A stretch of DNA of 7,522 nt from Alphaproteobacteria bacterium (GTDB taxonomy: Bacteria; Pseudomonadota; Alphaproteobacteria; UBA9219). This document shows positions 1 to 7,178 of the stretch, piece by piece; the first letter of the stretch is position 1; each line of letters begins with the position of its first letter. A program made the translations under genes and the position numbers. Under the pieces are notes generated by a model. That model did not search any database. It saw only the letters and a list, made by a program, of their open reading frames with translations, and was not told the DNA's origin. The stretch is taken from the NCBI GenBank assembly GCA_028865155.1, contig JAGWKW010000057.1, positions 1 through 7,522 of the forward strand, written 5' to 3'.

Positions 1-28
1 ACTGAACGCGCATTTTTAACTTCCTCAT
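1..28 (-). CDS. Start of a further gene, running off the left edge (partial)
   Basis: On the minus strand an ATG at 13-11 is preceded by AGGAAG (25-20) with a 6-base spacer, an almost ideal Shine-Dalgarno arrangement. The reading is Met-Arg-Val-Gln before the window ends. An in-frame ATG five codons upstream (28-26) would give MRKLKMRVQ, but it has no ribosome binding site of its own, so the ATG at 13 is the better start. The gene lies 27 bases after the msrB stop on the same strand with no terminator between, so it may be the sixth gene of the transcription unit. Nothing can be said about function from four to nine residues. Confidence 0.45.
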
Positions 29-40
29 TTGCGCATTGCC

Positions 41-502
41 TCATTCCTTCTCGTCGAACAACCCCAAATAATCCCCATACCCCTCATCCTCCAGCTGATC
101 CTTCGGGACAAACCGCAACGATGCCGAATTGATGCAGTAACGCAGGCCCGTTTCCGCCGGCCCGTCGGGAAAGACATGGCCCAGATGCGACGCGGCCTGT
201 GCCGATTTGACTTCCGCCCGCACCATGCCGTGGCTGGTGTCGGTATGTTCGACGACGGAATCGTGCGCCAGCGGCCGCGTAAAGCTGGGCCAGCCGCTGC
301 CGCTGTCGAATTTGTCGGTGGAGGAGAAAAGCGGTTCGCCCGAAACGATGTCGACGTAGATCCCGTCGCGCTTCTCGTTCCAATAGGCGTTGTCGAAAGG
401 CGGCTCCGTTCCGCACAGCTGCGTGACGCGGTACTGTGTTTCGTCCAGATGTTTCAGCCGGGCATCGCCCTTGCCGGTTTTGCCTTCATGCGAACCGGAC
501 AT
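41..502 (-). CDS. msrB: Peptide-methionine (R)-S-oxide reductase MsrB, zinc-free type
   Basis: This enzyme reduces methionine-R-sulfoxide in proteins back to methionine. The 153-residue product is a complete single-domain MsrB: GTEPPF at 31-36, GWPSF at 70-74, SHGMVR at 90-95, HLGHVF at 106-111 and RYCIN at 121-125, where Cys123 is the expected catalytic cysteine. The two CxxC zinc pairs of E. coli MsrB are absent; the matching stretches read VDIVSGEP and KSAQAAS. The resolving cysteine of the common SGCGW motif is serine here (SGSGW, Ser69). The only other cysteine is Cys30, just before GTEPPF, which could be the resolving residue. No signal peptide is seen, so it is probably cytoplasmic. 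The ATG at 502 has an upstream AAGGGA and starts 31 bp after the pgaD stop, so co-transcription with the pga genes is likely, although the enzyme has no known role in polysaccharide export. Confidence 0.93.
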   Translation of the reverse strand: MSGSHEGKTGKGDARLKHLDETQYRVTQLCGTEPPFDNAYWNEKRDGIYVDIVSGEPLFSSTDKFDSGSGWPSFTRPLAHDSVVEHTDTSHGMVRAEVKSAQAASHLGHVFPDGPAETGLRYCINSASLRFVPKDQLEDEGYGDYLGLFDEKE

Positions 503-533
503 GGGCTTTCCCTTGTGCCGAAGGAACGCGCGT

Positions 534-1022
534 TTACTTGACGACCGTCACATCCGTGATGTGGCTGTCGGCGTCGTGGTGAATGACGAGCGACGAGGCA
601 TCCTGCCACGACTGCACGGTTTCGGGCGAAAAGCCATACATATTCGCCAGATCGTCCGGCGTCACGGCGGCGCGCGGCTTGCGGCGGTCGCGGCCGCGGA
701 AACGCAGCATGTTGTAAATCGCCCAGCCCAGATAGATCGCGATCATAACCACGGCGACCTGCAAGTATGCCTGGATCATCGGCACGTCGCGGGCCAGGTT
801 CGGGTAATTCTTCACATCCTGGAATCCGCCCATCACCCAATGGAACAAATCCGTAAAGAACGGGAACGACCCGCGGATGAAGTAGAAGAACAAGACCCAC
901 AACGCGGCGATCAGCACGAAATCGCGCAGCCGGATCAGGATCGACACGTTGTCTGACGCCGTGATGATGTAATGCTCGTACGGCGGGATCGGCGTTTTCA
1001 TCGTCGGTTTTGTATCGGTCAT
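534..1022 (-). CDS. pgaD: PgaD-like membrane subunit of the PNAG synthase
   Basis: PgaD is the small inner-membrane partner of PgaC; in E. coli the two together bind c-di-GMP, which activates polymer synthesis. The 162-residue product has the PgaD layout: a short N-terminal tail, a first membrane segment at about 34-50, a loop, a second membrane segment at about 83-103 ending GWAIYN, then a basic stretch RFRGRDRRK (107-115). The segment after the basic patch is about 47 residues, making the protein longer than E. coli PgaD (about 137 residues). The family is poorly conserved, so the call rests on topology, the YN...R-rich motif after the second membrane helix, and position after pgaC. The ATG overlaps the pgaC stop as ATGA (1022-1019) and has AGGGG 6 bases upstream, so translation is probably coupled. 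c-di-GMP binding here is inferred from family knowledge. Confidence 0.82.
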   Translation of the reverse strand: MTDTKPTMKTPIPPYEHYIITASDNVSILIRLRDFVLIAALWVLFFYFIRGSFPFFTDLFHWVMGGFQDVKNYPNLARDVPMIQAYLQVAVVMIAIYLGWAIYNMLRFRGRDRRKPRAAVTPDDLANMYGFSPETVQSWQDASSLVIHHDADSHITDVTVVK

Positions 1023-2317
1023 CGGAAACCCCTGTCAGAAGAACCCCAAGCAGCGCGCTGCGAACGCGCCTTGAAGAACGCTTTCGGCACGGCGGCCAGG
1101 ATCGTGAACATCGAAATGATCCAGAAAACGAGCGGATACCAGATCGACCAGATCAAAAGGCGCAGCAGCTTGTTCTCATAGCGCGTTTCGATCGTCATCG
1201 CGGTGATGAACTGCAACAGGTTGACCGAGGCCAGCACCAACCCCCAAAAGGCCGGGGGGAAGATGGTCGGCACGTTCAACAGCGGCGGCATATGCATATA
1301 TTTGCCCATGCCCCACAGGATCAGCGACAAAAGGTACGAATAGGCCCACACCGTGCTCAGGATGAAATCGAACAGCATGATCCACATGCGGTGGTCCATC
1401 CATTTCCAGATGCGGATGATGTTCTTGAAGAACACTTCCGCGCCTCCCTGCGCCCAGCGCAAACGCTGGCGCCACAACCCGCGCAGGGTTTCCGGCATCA
1501 AAATCCAGCACAAGGCATTGGGCTCGTACTGAATGGCCCAGTGGCGCAGCTGCAGCGACCAGCTGATATCGATGTCTTCGGTCACCATGTTCAGATCCCA
1601 ATACCCGCAATCATGCAGCGCGCGGCGGCGGAACGAACAGATGACGCCCGAAATCGTGAACAGATGGCCGTAAATGCGCTGCGCGCGCTTGATCAGGCCG
1701 ATAATCGACGAAAATTCGCCGACCTGCACCTTGCCGATGAAGGTCGAACGGGTGCGGACGCGCGGGTTGCCGGTCACGGCGCCGACGCGCGGATTGTTGA
1801 CCATCGGCCGCACCAGATAGGCGACCGCATTCGGGTGCAGCAGCGCGTCGCCGTCGACGCAAACCAGATATTCGCCCTTGGCGACCAGCGCACCCATGCG
1901 CAGCGCCATCGCCTTGCCCTGATTGGTGGCGAACTGTACGACGCGCAAACGCGGATATTCATGCGCAAGCTGATCGAGCACCGCGCCGGTATCGTCGTCG
2001 GAGCCGTCATTGATGGCGATAATTTCGAAATCCGGCCAGTTCTGCGCATCGACGGCGGCGATGGTCTCGGCGACATTCGCGCTTTCGTTGAAGCACGGCA
2101 CCAGAACCGACACGAAAGGATGGTCGGCCATGTCCGGCAAGACTTCGGGGCCGGCGGTGCCGCGTTCCCAATGGTAATAGAAATAGATTCCGCCCACGAT
2201 CCACATGACCGACATGAACAGCGGATAAAGGAAGATGAAGTCCAGCATATAGCCGGTCACAAGCCCGTAAAGGACGAGGAGGACGATGATGGCAAGGCCG
2301 AAAATTTTTCTTGTCAT
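1019..2317 (-). CDS. pgaC: PgaC-like poly-beta-1,6-GlcNAc synthase, GT2 family
   Basis: This processive inner-membrane glycosyltransferase polymerises UDP-GlcNAc into beta-1,6-linked chains and, with PgaD, passes them to the periplasm. The 432 residues are close to E. coli PgaC (about 441). Two N-terminal membrane segments (about 6-25 and 27-48) precede the GT2 domain beginning VSVLVPCFNE (69-78). The catalytic set is intact: NDGS with Asp104, DGD at 155-157, TED at 246-248 and QRLRW at 284-288, the QxxRW signature of processive enzymes. Further membrane segments lie at about 312-337, 356-376 and 388-410. Chitin, cellulose and hyaluronan synthases share these motifs, but the flanking pgaA, pgaB-like and pgaD genes settle the assignment. 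The start overlaps the upstream stop as ATGA (2317-2314) with no clear Shine-Dalgarno, which suggests translation depends on reinitiation after the gene before it. Confidence 0.95.
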   Translation of the reverse strand: MTRKIFGLAIIVLLVLYGLVTGYMLDFIFLYPLFMSVMWIVGGIYFYYHWERGTAGPEVLPDMADHPFVSVLVPCFNESANVAETIAAVDAQNWPDFEIIAINDGSDDDTGAVLDQLAHEYPRLRVVQFATNQGKAMALRMGALVAKGEYLVCVDGDALLHPNAVAYLVRPMVNNPRVGAVTGNPRVRTRSTFIGKVQVGEFSSIIGLIKRAQRIYGHLFTISGVICSFRRRALHDCGYWDLNMVTEDIDISWSLQLRHWAIQYEPNALCWILMPETLRGLWRQRLRWAQGGAEVFFKNIIRIWKWMDHRMWIMLFDFILSTVWAYSYLLSLILWGMGKYMHMPPLLNVPTIFPPAFWGLVLASVNLLQFITAMTIETRYENKLLRLLIWSIWYPLVFWIISMFTILAAVPKAFFKARSQRAAWGSSDRGFR

Positions 2318-3537
2318 GGCTGGTACGCAGGGGTTGGAAGTGAAAGAACCCGGTGCAACGCTCTCGCGTTGGGGACGTTAGCGACAAAATCGTCGGGATA
2401 ATATCCGAAATTCATCGCGCCTTTGTCGGCGAGCAAAATAACCTGCCCGTCGAATTGCTTGGCCGGAATGGCGCGCGCGGCGGTTTTGACGCGCCAGTCG
2501 ACCGATTGCAGCTCGAAAATCGTTTTCCTCAGCCCGTCATGCATCGACGCGGCGACGGCGACGAGCTTCGACAGCCATTTCTTCTGGCCGGCGGGCGGGA
2601 TATTTTCCATGTCCGGCATCGCCTCGACCGCCGTGTAGTCATAGGCCTTGAGGAATTCGGGATAGCTTTGCGCGAACCACGCTTCGCTCTTCGGTTCGGT
2701 CAGAAGCCGTGCATAGATATTGCGCGCGGTCTTCAGATGCGGGCGGATTTTACGCATGTCGGCCGCAAGCTCCTCGGTAAAGCCGGTCAGAAGGCCGGTC
2801 TTGAATTCGATCCAGCGCGCCATCAGCCGCGGATGCGCGCGGATTTCCGCGATCGACGCCGGGAAGCCCGCCTTTTGATAAGTTGCCATCGCGGCCGGGC
2901 TGGCGTCCTCGAAATCCGACATCGTCGCGTCGTCATGGAACAGGATGCCGTCGATCGGCGCGGCGCGGGCGAGATCTTCATACAATCCGATGATGCGCTT
3001 GCGGCCCTCGGCGTCGAACGGCGAGATGCGCTGATAGGCCTTGGGGTCGGGCGCGATCTTCCCGGTCTTCGGGTTCCATGCCTCGACGCGGTCGATTTGG
3101 CGTCCGAAATCGAACGACAGCACCGGCATCCAGCCATAGACCGCGACGCCGGCCTGCTTTTTCAGCGCGCGCGCCACGCGGGCGAACAAATCCTGCCGCA
3201 CCGGTAAAAAGCGGTTGGGAAAATAAACCGATTTCGCGACGCCCGCCGCGGCTGCGTCGGAAAAGGCCTGCAGGAAAACGGTGTTGATCTTCATTTCCCT
3301 GAGCCGCGCGATCAGCGCGTCGAGATTGTGCGTTTCCTGCGCTGCATCGGGGTCATAAACATAATCGAGATCGACCTGCACCATGCGCAGCGGCGCGGCC
3401 TTGCCGTTCGCAGCCGCCGCTTTCAACCCGGCGATCCCGCCCGAAAGCAGGGCAGCCCATGCCGCTTGCGACGGCCATGCCGCGAAACCCAGCGCGACAA
3501 GCGCGGCGGTCAGGGCAAGGAACAGGCGCGTCTTCAT
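2314..3537 (-). CDS. pgaB: PgaB-like protein with only the C-terminal glycoside-hydrolase domain
   Basis: E. coli PgaB is a 672-residue outer-membrane lipoprotein with an N-terminal de-N-acetylase domain (to about residue 309) and a C-terminal glycoside-hydrolase-like domain. This 407-residue product matches only the second half. After a Sec-type signal (hydrophobic 5-20, possible cleavage near SQA-A or AWA-A, about 25-29) and a short Ala/Gly linker, the hydrolase domain starts at QVDLDYVYDPD (54-64). It continues through VFLQAF (87-92), YFPNR (105-109), YGWMPVLSF (134-142), ILFHDDA (198-204), SDFEDAS (207-213), TARNIYA, SEAWFAQ, KTIFELQ, DWR and GYYPDDF. The acidic pair in FHDD (Asp202, Asp203) is a candidate active site, by analogy with studied PgaB/BpsB hydrolase domains. 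The metal-binding Asp-Asp/His motifs of the deacetylase are missing. The protein contains no cysteine, so it cannot be lipidated. The start overlaps the pgaA stop (TGATG) with GGGAG 9 bases upstream. Naming it a deacetylase would be misleading. Confidence 0.88.
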   Translation of the reverse strand: MKTRLFLALTAALVALGFAAWPSQAAWAALLSGGIAGLKAAAANGKAAPLRMVQVDLDYVYDPDAAQETHNLDALIARLREMKINTVFLQAFSDAAAAGVAKSVYFPNRFLPVRQDLFARVARALKKQAGVAVYGWMPVLSFDFGRQIDRVEAWNPKTGKIAPDPKAYQRISPFDAEGRKRIIGLYEDLARAAPIDGILFHDDATMSDFEDASPAAMATYQKAGFPASIAEIRAHPRLMARWIEFKTGLLTGFTEELAADMRKIRPHLKTARNIYARLLTEPKSEAWFAQSYPEFLKAYDYTAVEAMPDMENIPPAGQKKWLSKLVAVAASMHDGLRKTIFELQSVDWRVKTAARAIPAKQFDGQVILLADKGAMNFGYYPDDFVANVPNARALHRVLSLPTPAYQP

Positions 3538-6500
3538 CAGAAGCGTCTCCCGACATTCATGGTCAGGCTCAAATCGTCCTCGGCCTGCCCGTCATAGGCC
3601 TGATGCGCGTAATTGACGCCGACATTGCCGCTCATGACGTCCTTGTAATCGACGCCATGCTCGTAACGCACCAGCCATGCGGGCGTGAAGCCGTAATGCT
3701 GCTCGCCGTAAAAGCCCGGCATCAGCAACAGGCTGTGCCAATAGTTGATGTCGTAATGGTGGTACAGCGTCTGGGTCAGGCGCACGCCGGCCAGGCCCGA
3801 CACGGCCGAACCCGGATTGTAATAGATCCGGTTGGTGTCGAGGCTGTTTTCCATCAAGCTGCCGTCGGCTTCGGCGTCGATCCAGAAAGTCGGCGTGGTG
3901 TAAAGCCGCTGGATGTAATCGACATTCTGCACCGCGCGCAGGTTGTTGTCGGAAAACGGCATGAACTGCGCCGTAAACGCGACGCGGCGGTAATCGTTCT
4001 GCCGCCACATGCCGCCGATGTCGAACTCGTTGGCGGTGATGCCCTGGTTGAGCGCGCGCAGCGGCGTGTTCTGCGAGAACAAAGCCGCGGCGATGCTGCC
4101 GCTCCACATGTCGTTGAAGGCATAGCTGGCCTTGGCTTCGCCCCCGACGCGCTGGTTGCCGTTATAGATGTTCAGCGTCGGCGCAACGCTGGCCGTCACG
4201 TCGCCCTTCCTGTATTCGACACCGGCGTTGGCGCGTTCGTAATCGACCGTGCCTTCGAAATTCGGCTCGCGCTGATGGGCATAATCCATGCCCGCGAACA
4301 CGCGCCAGTTATAGTCGAGCGGCGCGGAATAGATTTCCGCCCCCGCGTTATAGGCGCGGCCGTTCGGGTTGGTAGTGCCGCCGCTGATCCCGGCCGGAGG
4401 GAAGTGGTACCCGGCATGGACGTCGATTTCGGCCATGTTATGGACGTCGAGGTCATGCGCGATGCGCTGCACCGCGCGGTTTTCCGGATAGCGCGCGACG
4501 AGGGCCTTGGTTTCCTCGGTCGCCTTGCGGTAGCGATGCAGCGCCAGATTGGCCGAAGCTTCGCCGATCTCGGCGGACAGGTCGCGCCCCTTGGCGATGG
4601 CCAGCGCAAGCCGGTACTCGCTCAGCGCCGCGCGCGGCTGGCCGCGCATCTGGTAAATGCTGCCCAGCGCGGTGTGGCCTTCGGCCCTGTCGGGCGAAGC
4701 CTCGACAAGCGGGATCAGGCGTTTTTCCGCCTTTTCCGGTTCGCCGGAATAGGCGCGCATTTGCGCCGCCAGGATTTGCGCCGACTGGTAGTCGGGGTTG
4801 CGGCGCTTGATGTCCGAACCGGGTTTGGAAATCCATTGCGGCGTTTCGGCGACCAAGCGGTCGGTCGTGGCCATGGCTTCCTTGTACTGCTCGTTTTCAA
4901 GATAGGCGTAAGACAGCGCGCGCAGCGCGGTCAGATTCTGCGGATCCCGCGCAAGCACTTGCAGGAAAATCTTCTGCGCATGCCTCGGATGGCGCAGATA
5001 CAAATACGCGTCGCCGACCGCGATCAGCGAATAGGTCGGGATCGCGACATTGTCGCGCTTCAAATCGTTGTAATCGTCGACGACTTCCTGCATCCGCACG
5101 CGGTCGTGCAGCGCGAGCAGCCTGTCGGCGCGCGCGCGGTCGATGTCCTTCTGCGCGGCAGGGTCGCCCGATGCCGTCCATTTCTGGATATTGGCGTCGA
5201 TGGAGTCGATGGCCTGGTCGATGCCGGCAAAGCGGCCCGGGCTGTCGCCGGCGGCGGCCTGCGCCTCGCCGACATGGATCAGCCGCGCATCCTCGTCGCC
5301 TTCGATGGCGCGCAGTTCGGCGGGGTTCAGCAGGCCGGGATGCTGCCCGGCGAGCGTCAGCGCGATTTGCGGCGCGCCCAAACGGTCTTCGGCCATGATC
5401 AGCCCGTGCCACGCTTCCCTGTTATCGGGCGACAGGCGCAGCGCGCGCTCGTAAAAGCCGACGGCCTTGACCGGCTGCATATTCATGTTGGCGGACGACC
5501 CGGCGGCAAGCAGGACGTCGACATTGTCGCCATGCGCGTTCAGGTAAGCTTCGGCCTGCGTCATCGCGACGGCATGCTGGCCGAGATCGTCGAGGCAGCG
5601 GATTTCGCCGACCGCGAAAACAGGATTGCGCGGCGACTGGCGTGCGCCGCGGCGATAAACCGCCAGCGCCTGCTCCGGTTCGTGCAGAACGCGATAGGAA
5701 TGGCCGACGGCTTCGAGCGCATAATTCGTCATCGGCCCGCGCGAGACTTTTTCATATTCCGCGACGGCCTGTTTGTCGTGCCCGGCCCAACTCAGCACCG
5801 CGATGTAATCCATCTCCATCGAACGGTTGGCGAAACGGCCGGTGCGCAGGCGGCGCAGGATGGTCAGCGCCTTGTCGTAATGGCCCTGACGCGCCTGCAA
5901 AACGGCATAACGCTGTTCGGCCTTGATCAGGCTGATGACATAAAGGCGGCGCGCGCGCTCATAGGCGCGAACCAGGTCGGCGGGCTTGCTCTTGTGCGTG
6001 TCCATTTCGGCGCGCGCGATCTTCATTGCATCGTGATAGCGGCCAAGGTCGGTCAGGCAGTCGATTACGCCGACGGCGTAAGTCAGGTTGTCCGGGTTTT
6101 GCGCCGACGCGTCTTCGTAAAGCTTCAAAGCTTCCTTGGGGCGGCGCAGTTTGCGGTAGGAATGACCGGCGGCGTCGAGAATGTAATCGGTGCGCGCGGA
6201 TTGCGGCAGCGTCGCGAACATCTCCACGGCCTGTTCGTCTTTTCCGTCCCAGCTCAGCACCGCGACATAATCGCCGGCAATCGACGCATCGTCGGGGTAT
6301 TGCGCATGCAGATCGGCGAACATCGCCAGCGCATCCTTGTAATCGCCGCTGCGCGCCAGATCGACCGCATGGACGTGATAGGCCTGCTCGATTTCCCGCG
6401 CCAGCGCTTCGGACGGCTGGGGAAACTGGGCGGCATCGCTTTGCGCGCGCGCATAGGCTTTGTCGTTATGCTTGGTTTCAAGCAGGATCGAAAGATCGTC

Positions 6501-7178
6501 GGCGTAATAATTCTGATTATCCGGGTAAAGCGTTTCGCCCAGCGCATAAATATCCATCGCCCGGTCGGGTTGCTTCAGCTGGCGATAGGAATGGCCGATG
6601 GCGTCGATCAGATATTCGGGCGGCTTGCCGGTCGCGGGCAGCGTTTGATAGGCGGCAACGGCGTCGGCGTCGCGCCCGGCCCAGCTCAACACCGCCGCGT
6701 GATCGGCGGCGATGCCGAAATTGTCGGGATATTGCGCGTGCAGTTTTTCCAGCGCGGGAAGCGCGGTGTCGTAATGCCCGGCGCGCGCGGCCAGAATGGC
6801 CGCGTTCTGCGCCTTGCGCCAGTCCGGCACGGTCGGCGCGGGCTTTTCGCGCCCGACCGGTTTTTTGGAAACGTCCTTCAGAAACTTTTCGAAGAAAGCG
6901 GAAATGGTTTGGAACAAAGAAGGCGACGCATGGGCTTCGTCCGCCGTCGCGGCTTCCGTCCCGGTTGCGGAATTCGCAACCGCGCGGTTGTCTTCGGCGC
7001 CGACGGTTGTGCCGGAATCCATGCCGTAACCGTTTTGCTGCATTTGCGCCGCCGCATCCGACGTGGCATCGGCCATGCCCGCATGCGCGGGCGTGAAAGA
7101 GAATCCGGCCAGCAGTGCGCCCAGAATAAGCGCAACCGCAGCGCGTCGGACGAAGTCGGTTTTCAATTGATGAAGCAT
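3537..7178 (-). CDS. pgaA: PgaA-like outer-membrane polysaccharide exporter with expanded TPR region
   Basis: PgaA carries the polymer through the periplasm by a TPR superhelix and out through a 16-stranded beta-barrel. The ATG at 7178 (1213 residues) is preferred: GCGGA lies 5 bases upstream. A TTG four codons earlier (7190) lacks a Shine-Dalgarno. Residues 1-33 form a Sec signal ending AHA. Residues 34-116 are Ala/Thr-rich, with a possible amphipathic helix near 86-106. TPR-like helices run from about 120 to 910. Within them a roughly 150-residue module occurs three times, marked by AVLSW (162-166, 306-310, 460-464) and GHSYR (195, 338, 492). A related, weaker AVGDAY unit follows at about 720-780. 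From about 916 the chain has alternating beta-strands and ends NVGRRF with a C-terminal Phe, as expected for barrel insertion. E. coli PgaA is about 807 residues; the extra modules explain most of the difference. First gene of the operon. Confidence 0.92.
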   Translation of the reverse strand: MLHQLKTDFVRRAAVALILGALLAGFSFTPAHAGMADATSDAAAQMQQNGYGMDSGTTVGAEDNRAVANSATGTEAATADEAHASPSLFQTISAFFEKFLKDVSKKPVGREKPAPTVPDWRKAQNAAILAARAGHYDTALPALEKLHAQYPDNFGIAADHAAVLSWAGRDADAVAAYQTLPATGKPPEYLIDAIGHSYRQLKQPDRAMDIYALGETLYPDNQNYYADDLSILLETKHNDKAYARAQSDAAQFPQPSEALAREIEQAYHVHAVDLARSGDYKDALAMFADLHAQYPDDASIAGDYVAVLSWDGKDEQAVEMFATLPQSARTDYILDAAGHSYRKLRRPKEALKLYEDASAQNPDNLTYAVGVIDCLTDLGRYHDAMKIARAEMDTHKSKPADLVRAYERARRLYVISLIKAEQRYAVLQARQGHYDKALTILRRLRTGRFANRSMEMDYIAVLSWAGHDKQAVAEYEKVSRGPMTNYALEAVGHSYRVLHEPEQALAVYRRGARQSPRNPVFAVGEIRCLDDLGQHAVAMTQAEAYLNAHGDNVDVLLAAGSSANMNMQPVKAVGFYERALRLSPDNREAWHGLIMAEDRLGAPQIALTLAGQHPGLLNPAELRAIEGDEDARLIHVGEAQAAAGDSPGRFAGIDQAIDSIDANIQKWTASGDPAAQKDIDRARADRLLALHDRVRMQEVVDDYNDLKRDNVAIPTYSLIAVGDAYLYLRHPRHAQKIFLQVLARDPQNLTALRALSYAYLENEQYKEAMATTDRLVAETPQWISKPGSDIKRRNPDYQSAQILAAQMRAYSGEPEKAEKRLIPLVEASPDRAEGHTALGSIYQMRGQPRAALSEYRLALAIAKGRDLSAEIGEASANLALHRYRKATEETKALVARYPENRAVQRIAHDLDVHNMAEIDVHAGYHFPPAGISGGTTNPNGRAYNAGAEIYSAPLDYNWRVFAGMDYAHQREPNFEGTVDYERANAGVEYRKGDVTASVAPTLNIYNGNQRVGGEAKASYAFNDMWSGSIAAALFSQNTPLRALNQGITANEFDIGGMWRQNDYRRVAFTAQFMPFSDNNLRAVQNVDYIQRLYTTPTFWIDAEADGSLMENSLDTNRIYYNPGSAVSGLAGVRLTQTLYHHYDINYWHSLLLMPGFYGEQHYGFTPAWLVRYEHGVDYKDVMSGNVGVNYAHQAYDGQAEDDLSLTMNVGRRF
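5487..5921 (-). repeat. PgaA TPR module, copy 3
   Basis: Codes for PgaA residues 420-564. It carries QGHYDKAL, AVLSWAGHDKQAV (460-472), GHSYRVLHEPEQAL (492-505), a P-R-N turn and DDLGQHAVAM. It leads directly into a further ordinary TPR (KAVGFYERALRLSPDN, about 571-586), so the right-hand boundary is soft. Confidence 0.72.
5922..6386 (-). repeat. PgaA TPR module, copy 2
   Basis: Codes for PgaA residues 265-419. It carries SGDYKDAL, HAQYPDD, AVLSWDGKDEQAV (306-318), GHSYRKL (338-344), YEDASAQNPDN and a DLGRYHDAM helix. HAQYPD occurs in copies 1 and 2 at the same place. The tryptophan of AVLSW is 144 residues after that of copy 1 and 154 before that of copy 3, so the spacing is regular but not identical. 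Confidence 0.75.
6387..6818 (-). repeat. PgaA TPR module, copy 1
   Basis: Codes for PgaA residues 121-264. Shared marks with copies 2 and 3 are a GHYD..AL helix pair near the start, (A)AVLSWAG..ADAV at about 161-173, GHSYRQL..P..AM at 195-207 and a YPDN motif at 218-221. The copies also resemble one another in DNA: around 6690, 6250 and 5790 all three carry close variants of the plus-strand string CAGCTCAGCACCGCG. Boundaries are approximate, since TPR repeats have no sharp edges. Confidence 0.75.

Noticed and set aside
8..37. A repeated GCGCATT string near the left edge, considered as a terminator or repeat element after msrB.
   Set aside because: The copies are direct rather than inverted with no T tract, and the stretch is better explained by the ribosome binding site and start codon of the next gene.
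1010..2401. A plus-strand open frame of 463 codons opposite pgaC.
   Set aside because: It mirrors pgaC, whose GT2 motifs are all intact on the minus strand; the plus translation is Arg/Gln/His-rich with no recognisable domain.
2353..3207. A plus-strand frame opposite the pgaB-like gene, checked in case it hid the missing deacetylase.
   Set aside because: It shows no deacetylase motifs and has the composition of an antisense shadow.
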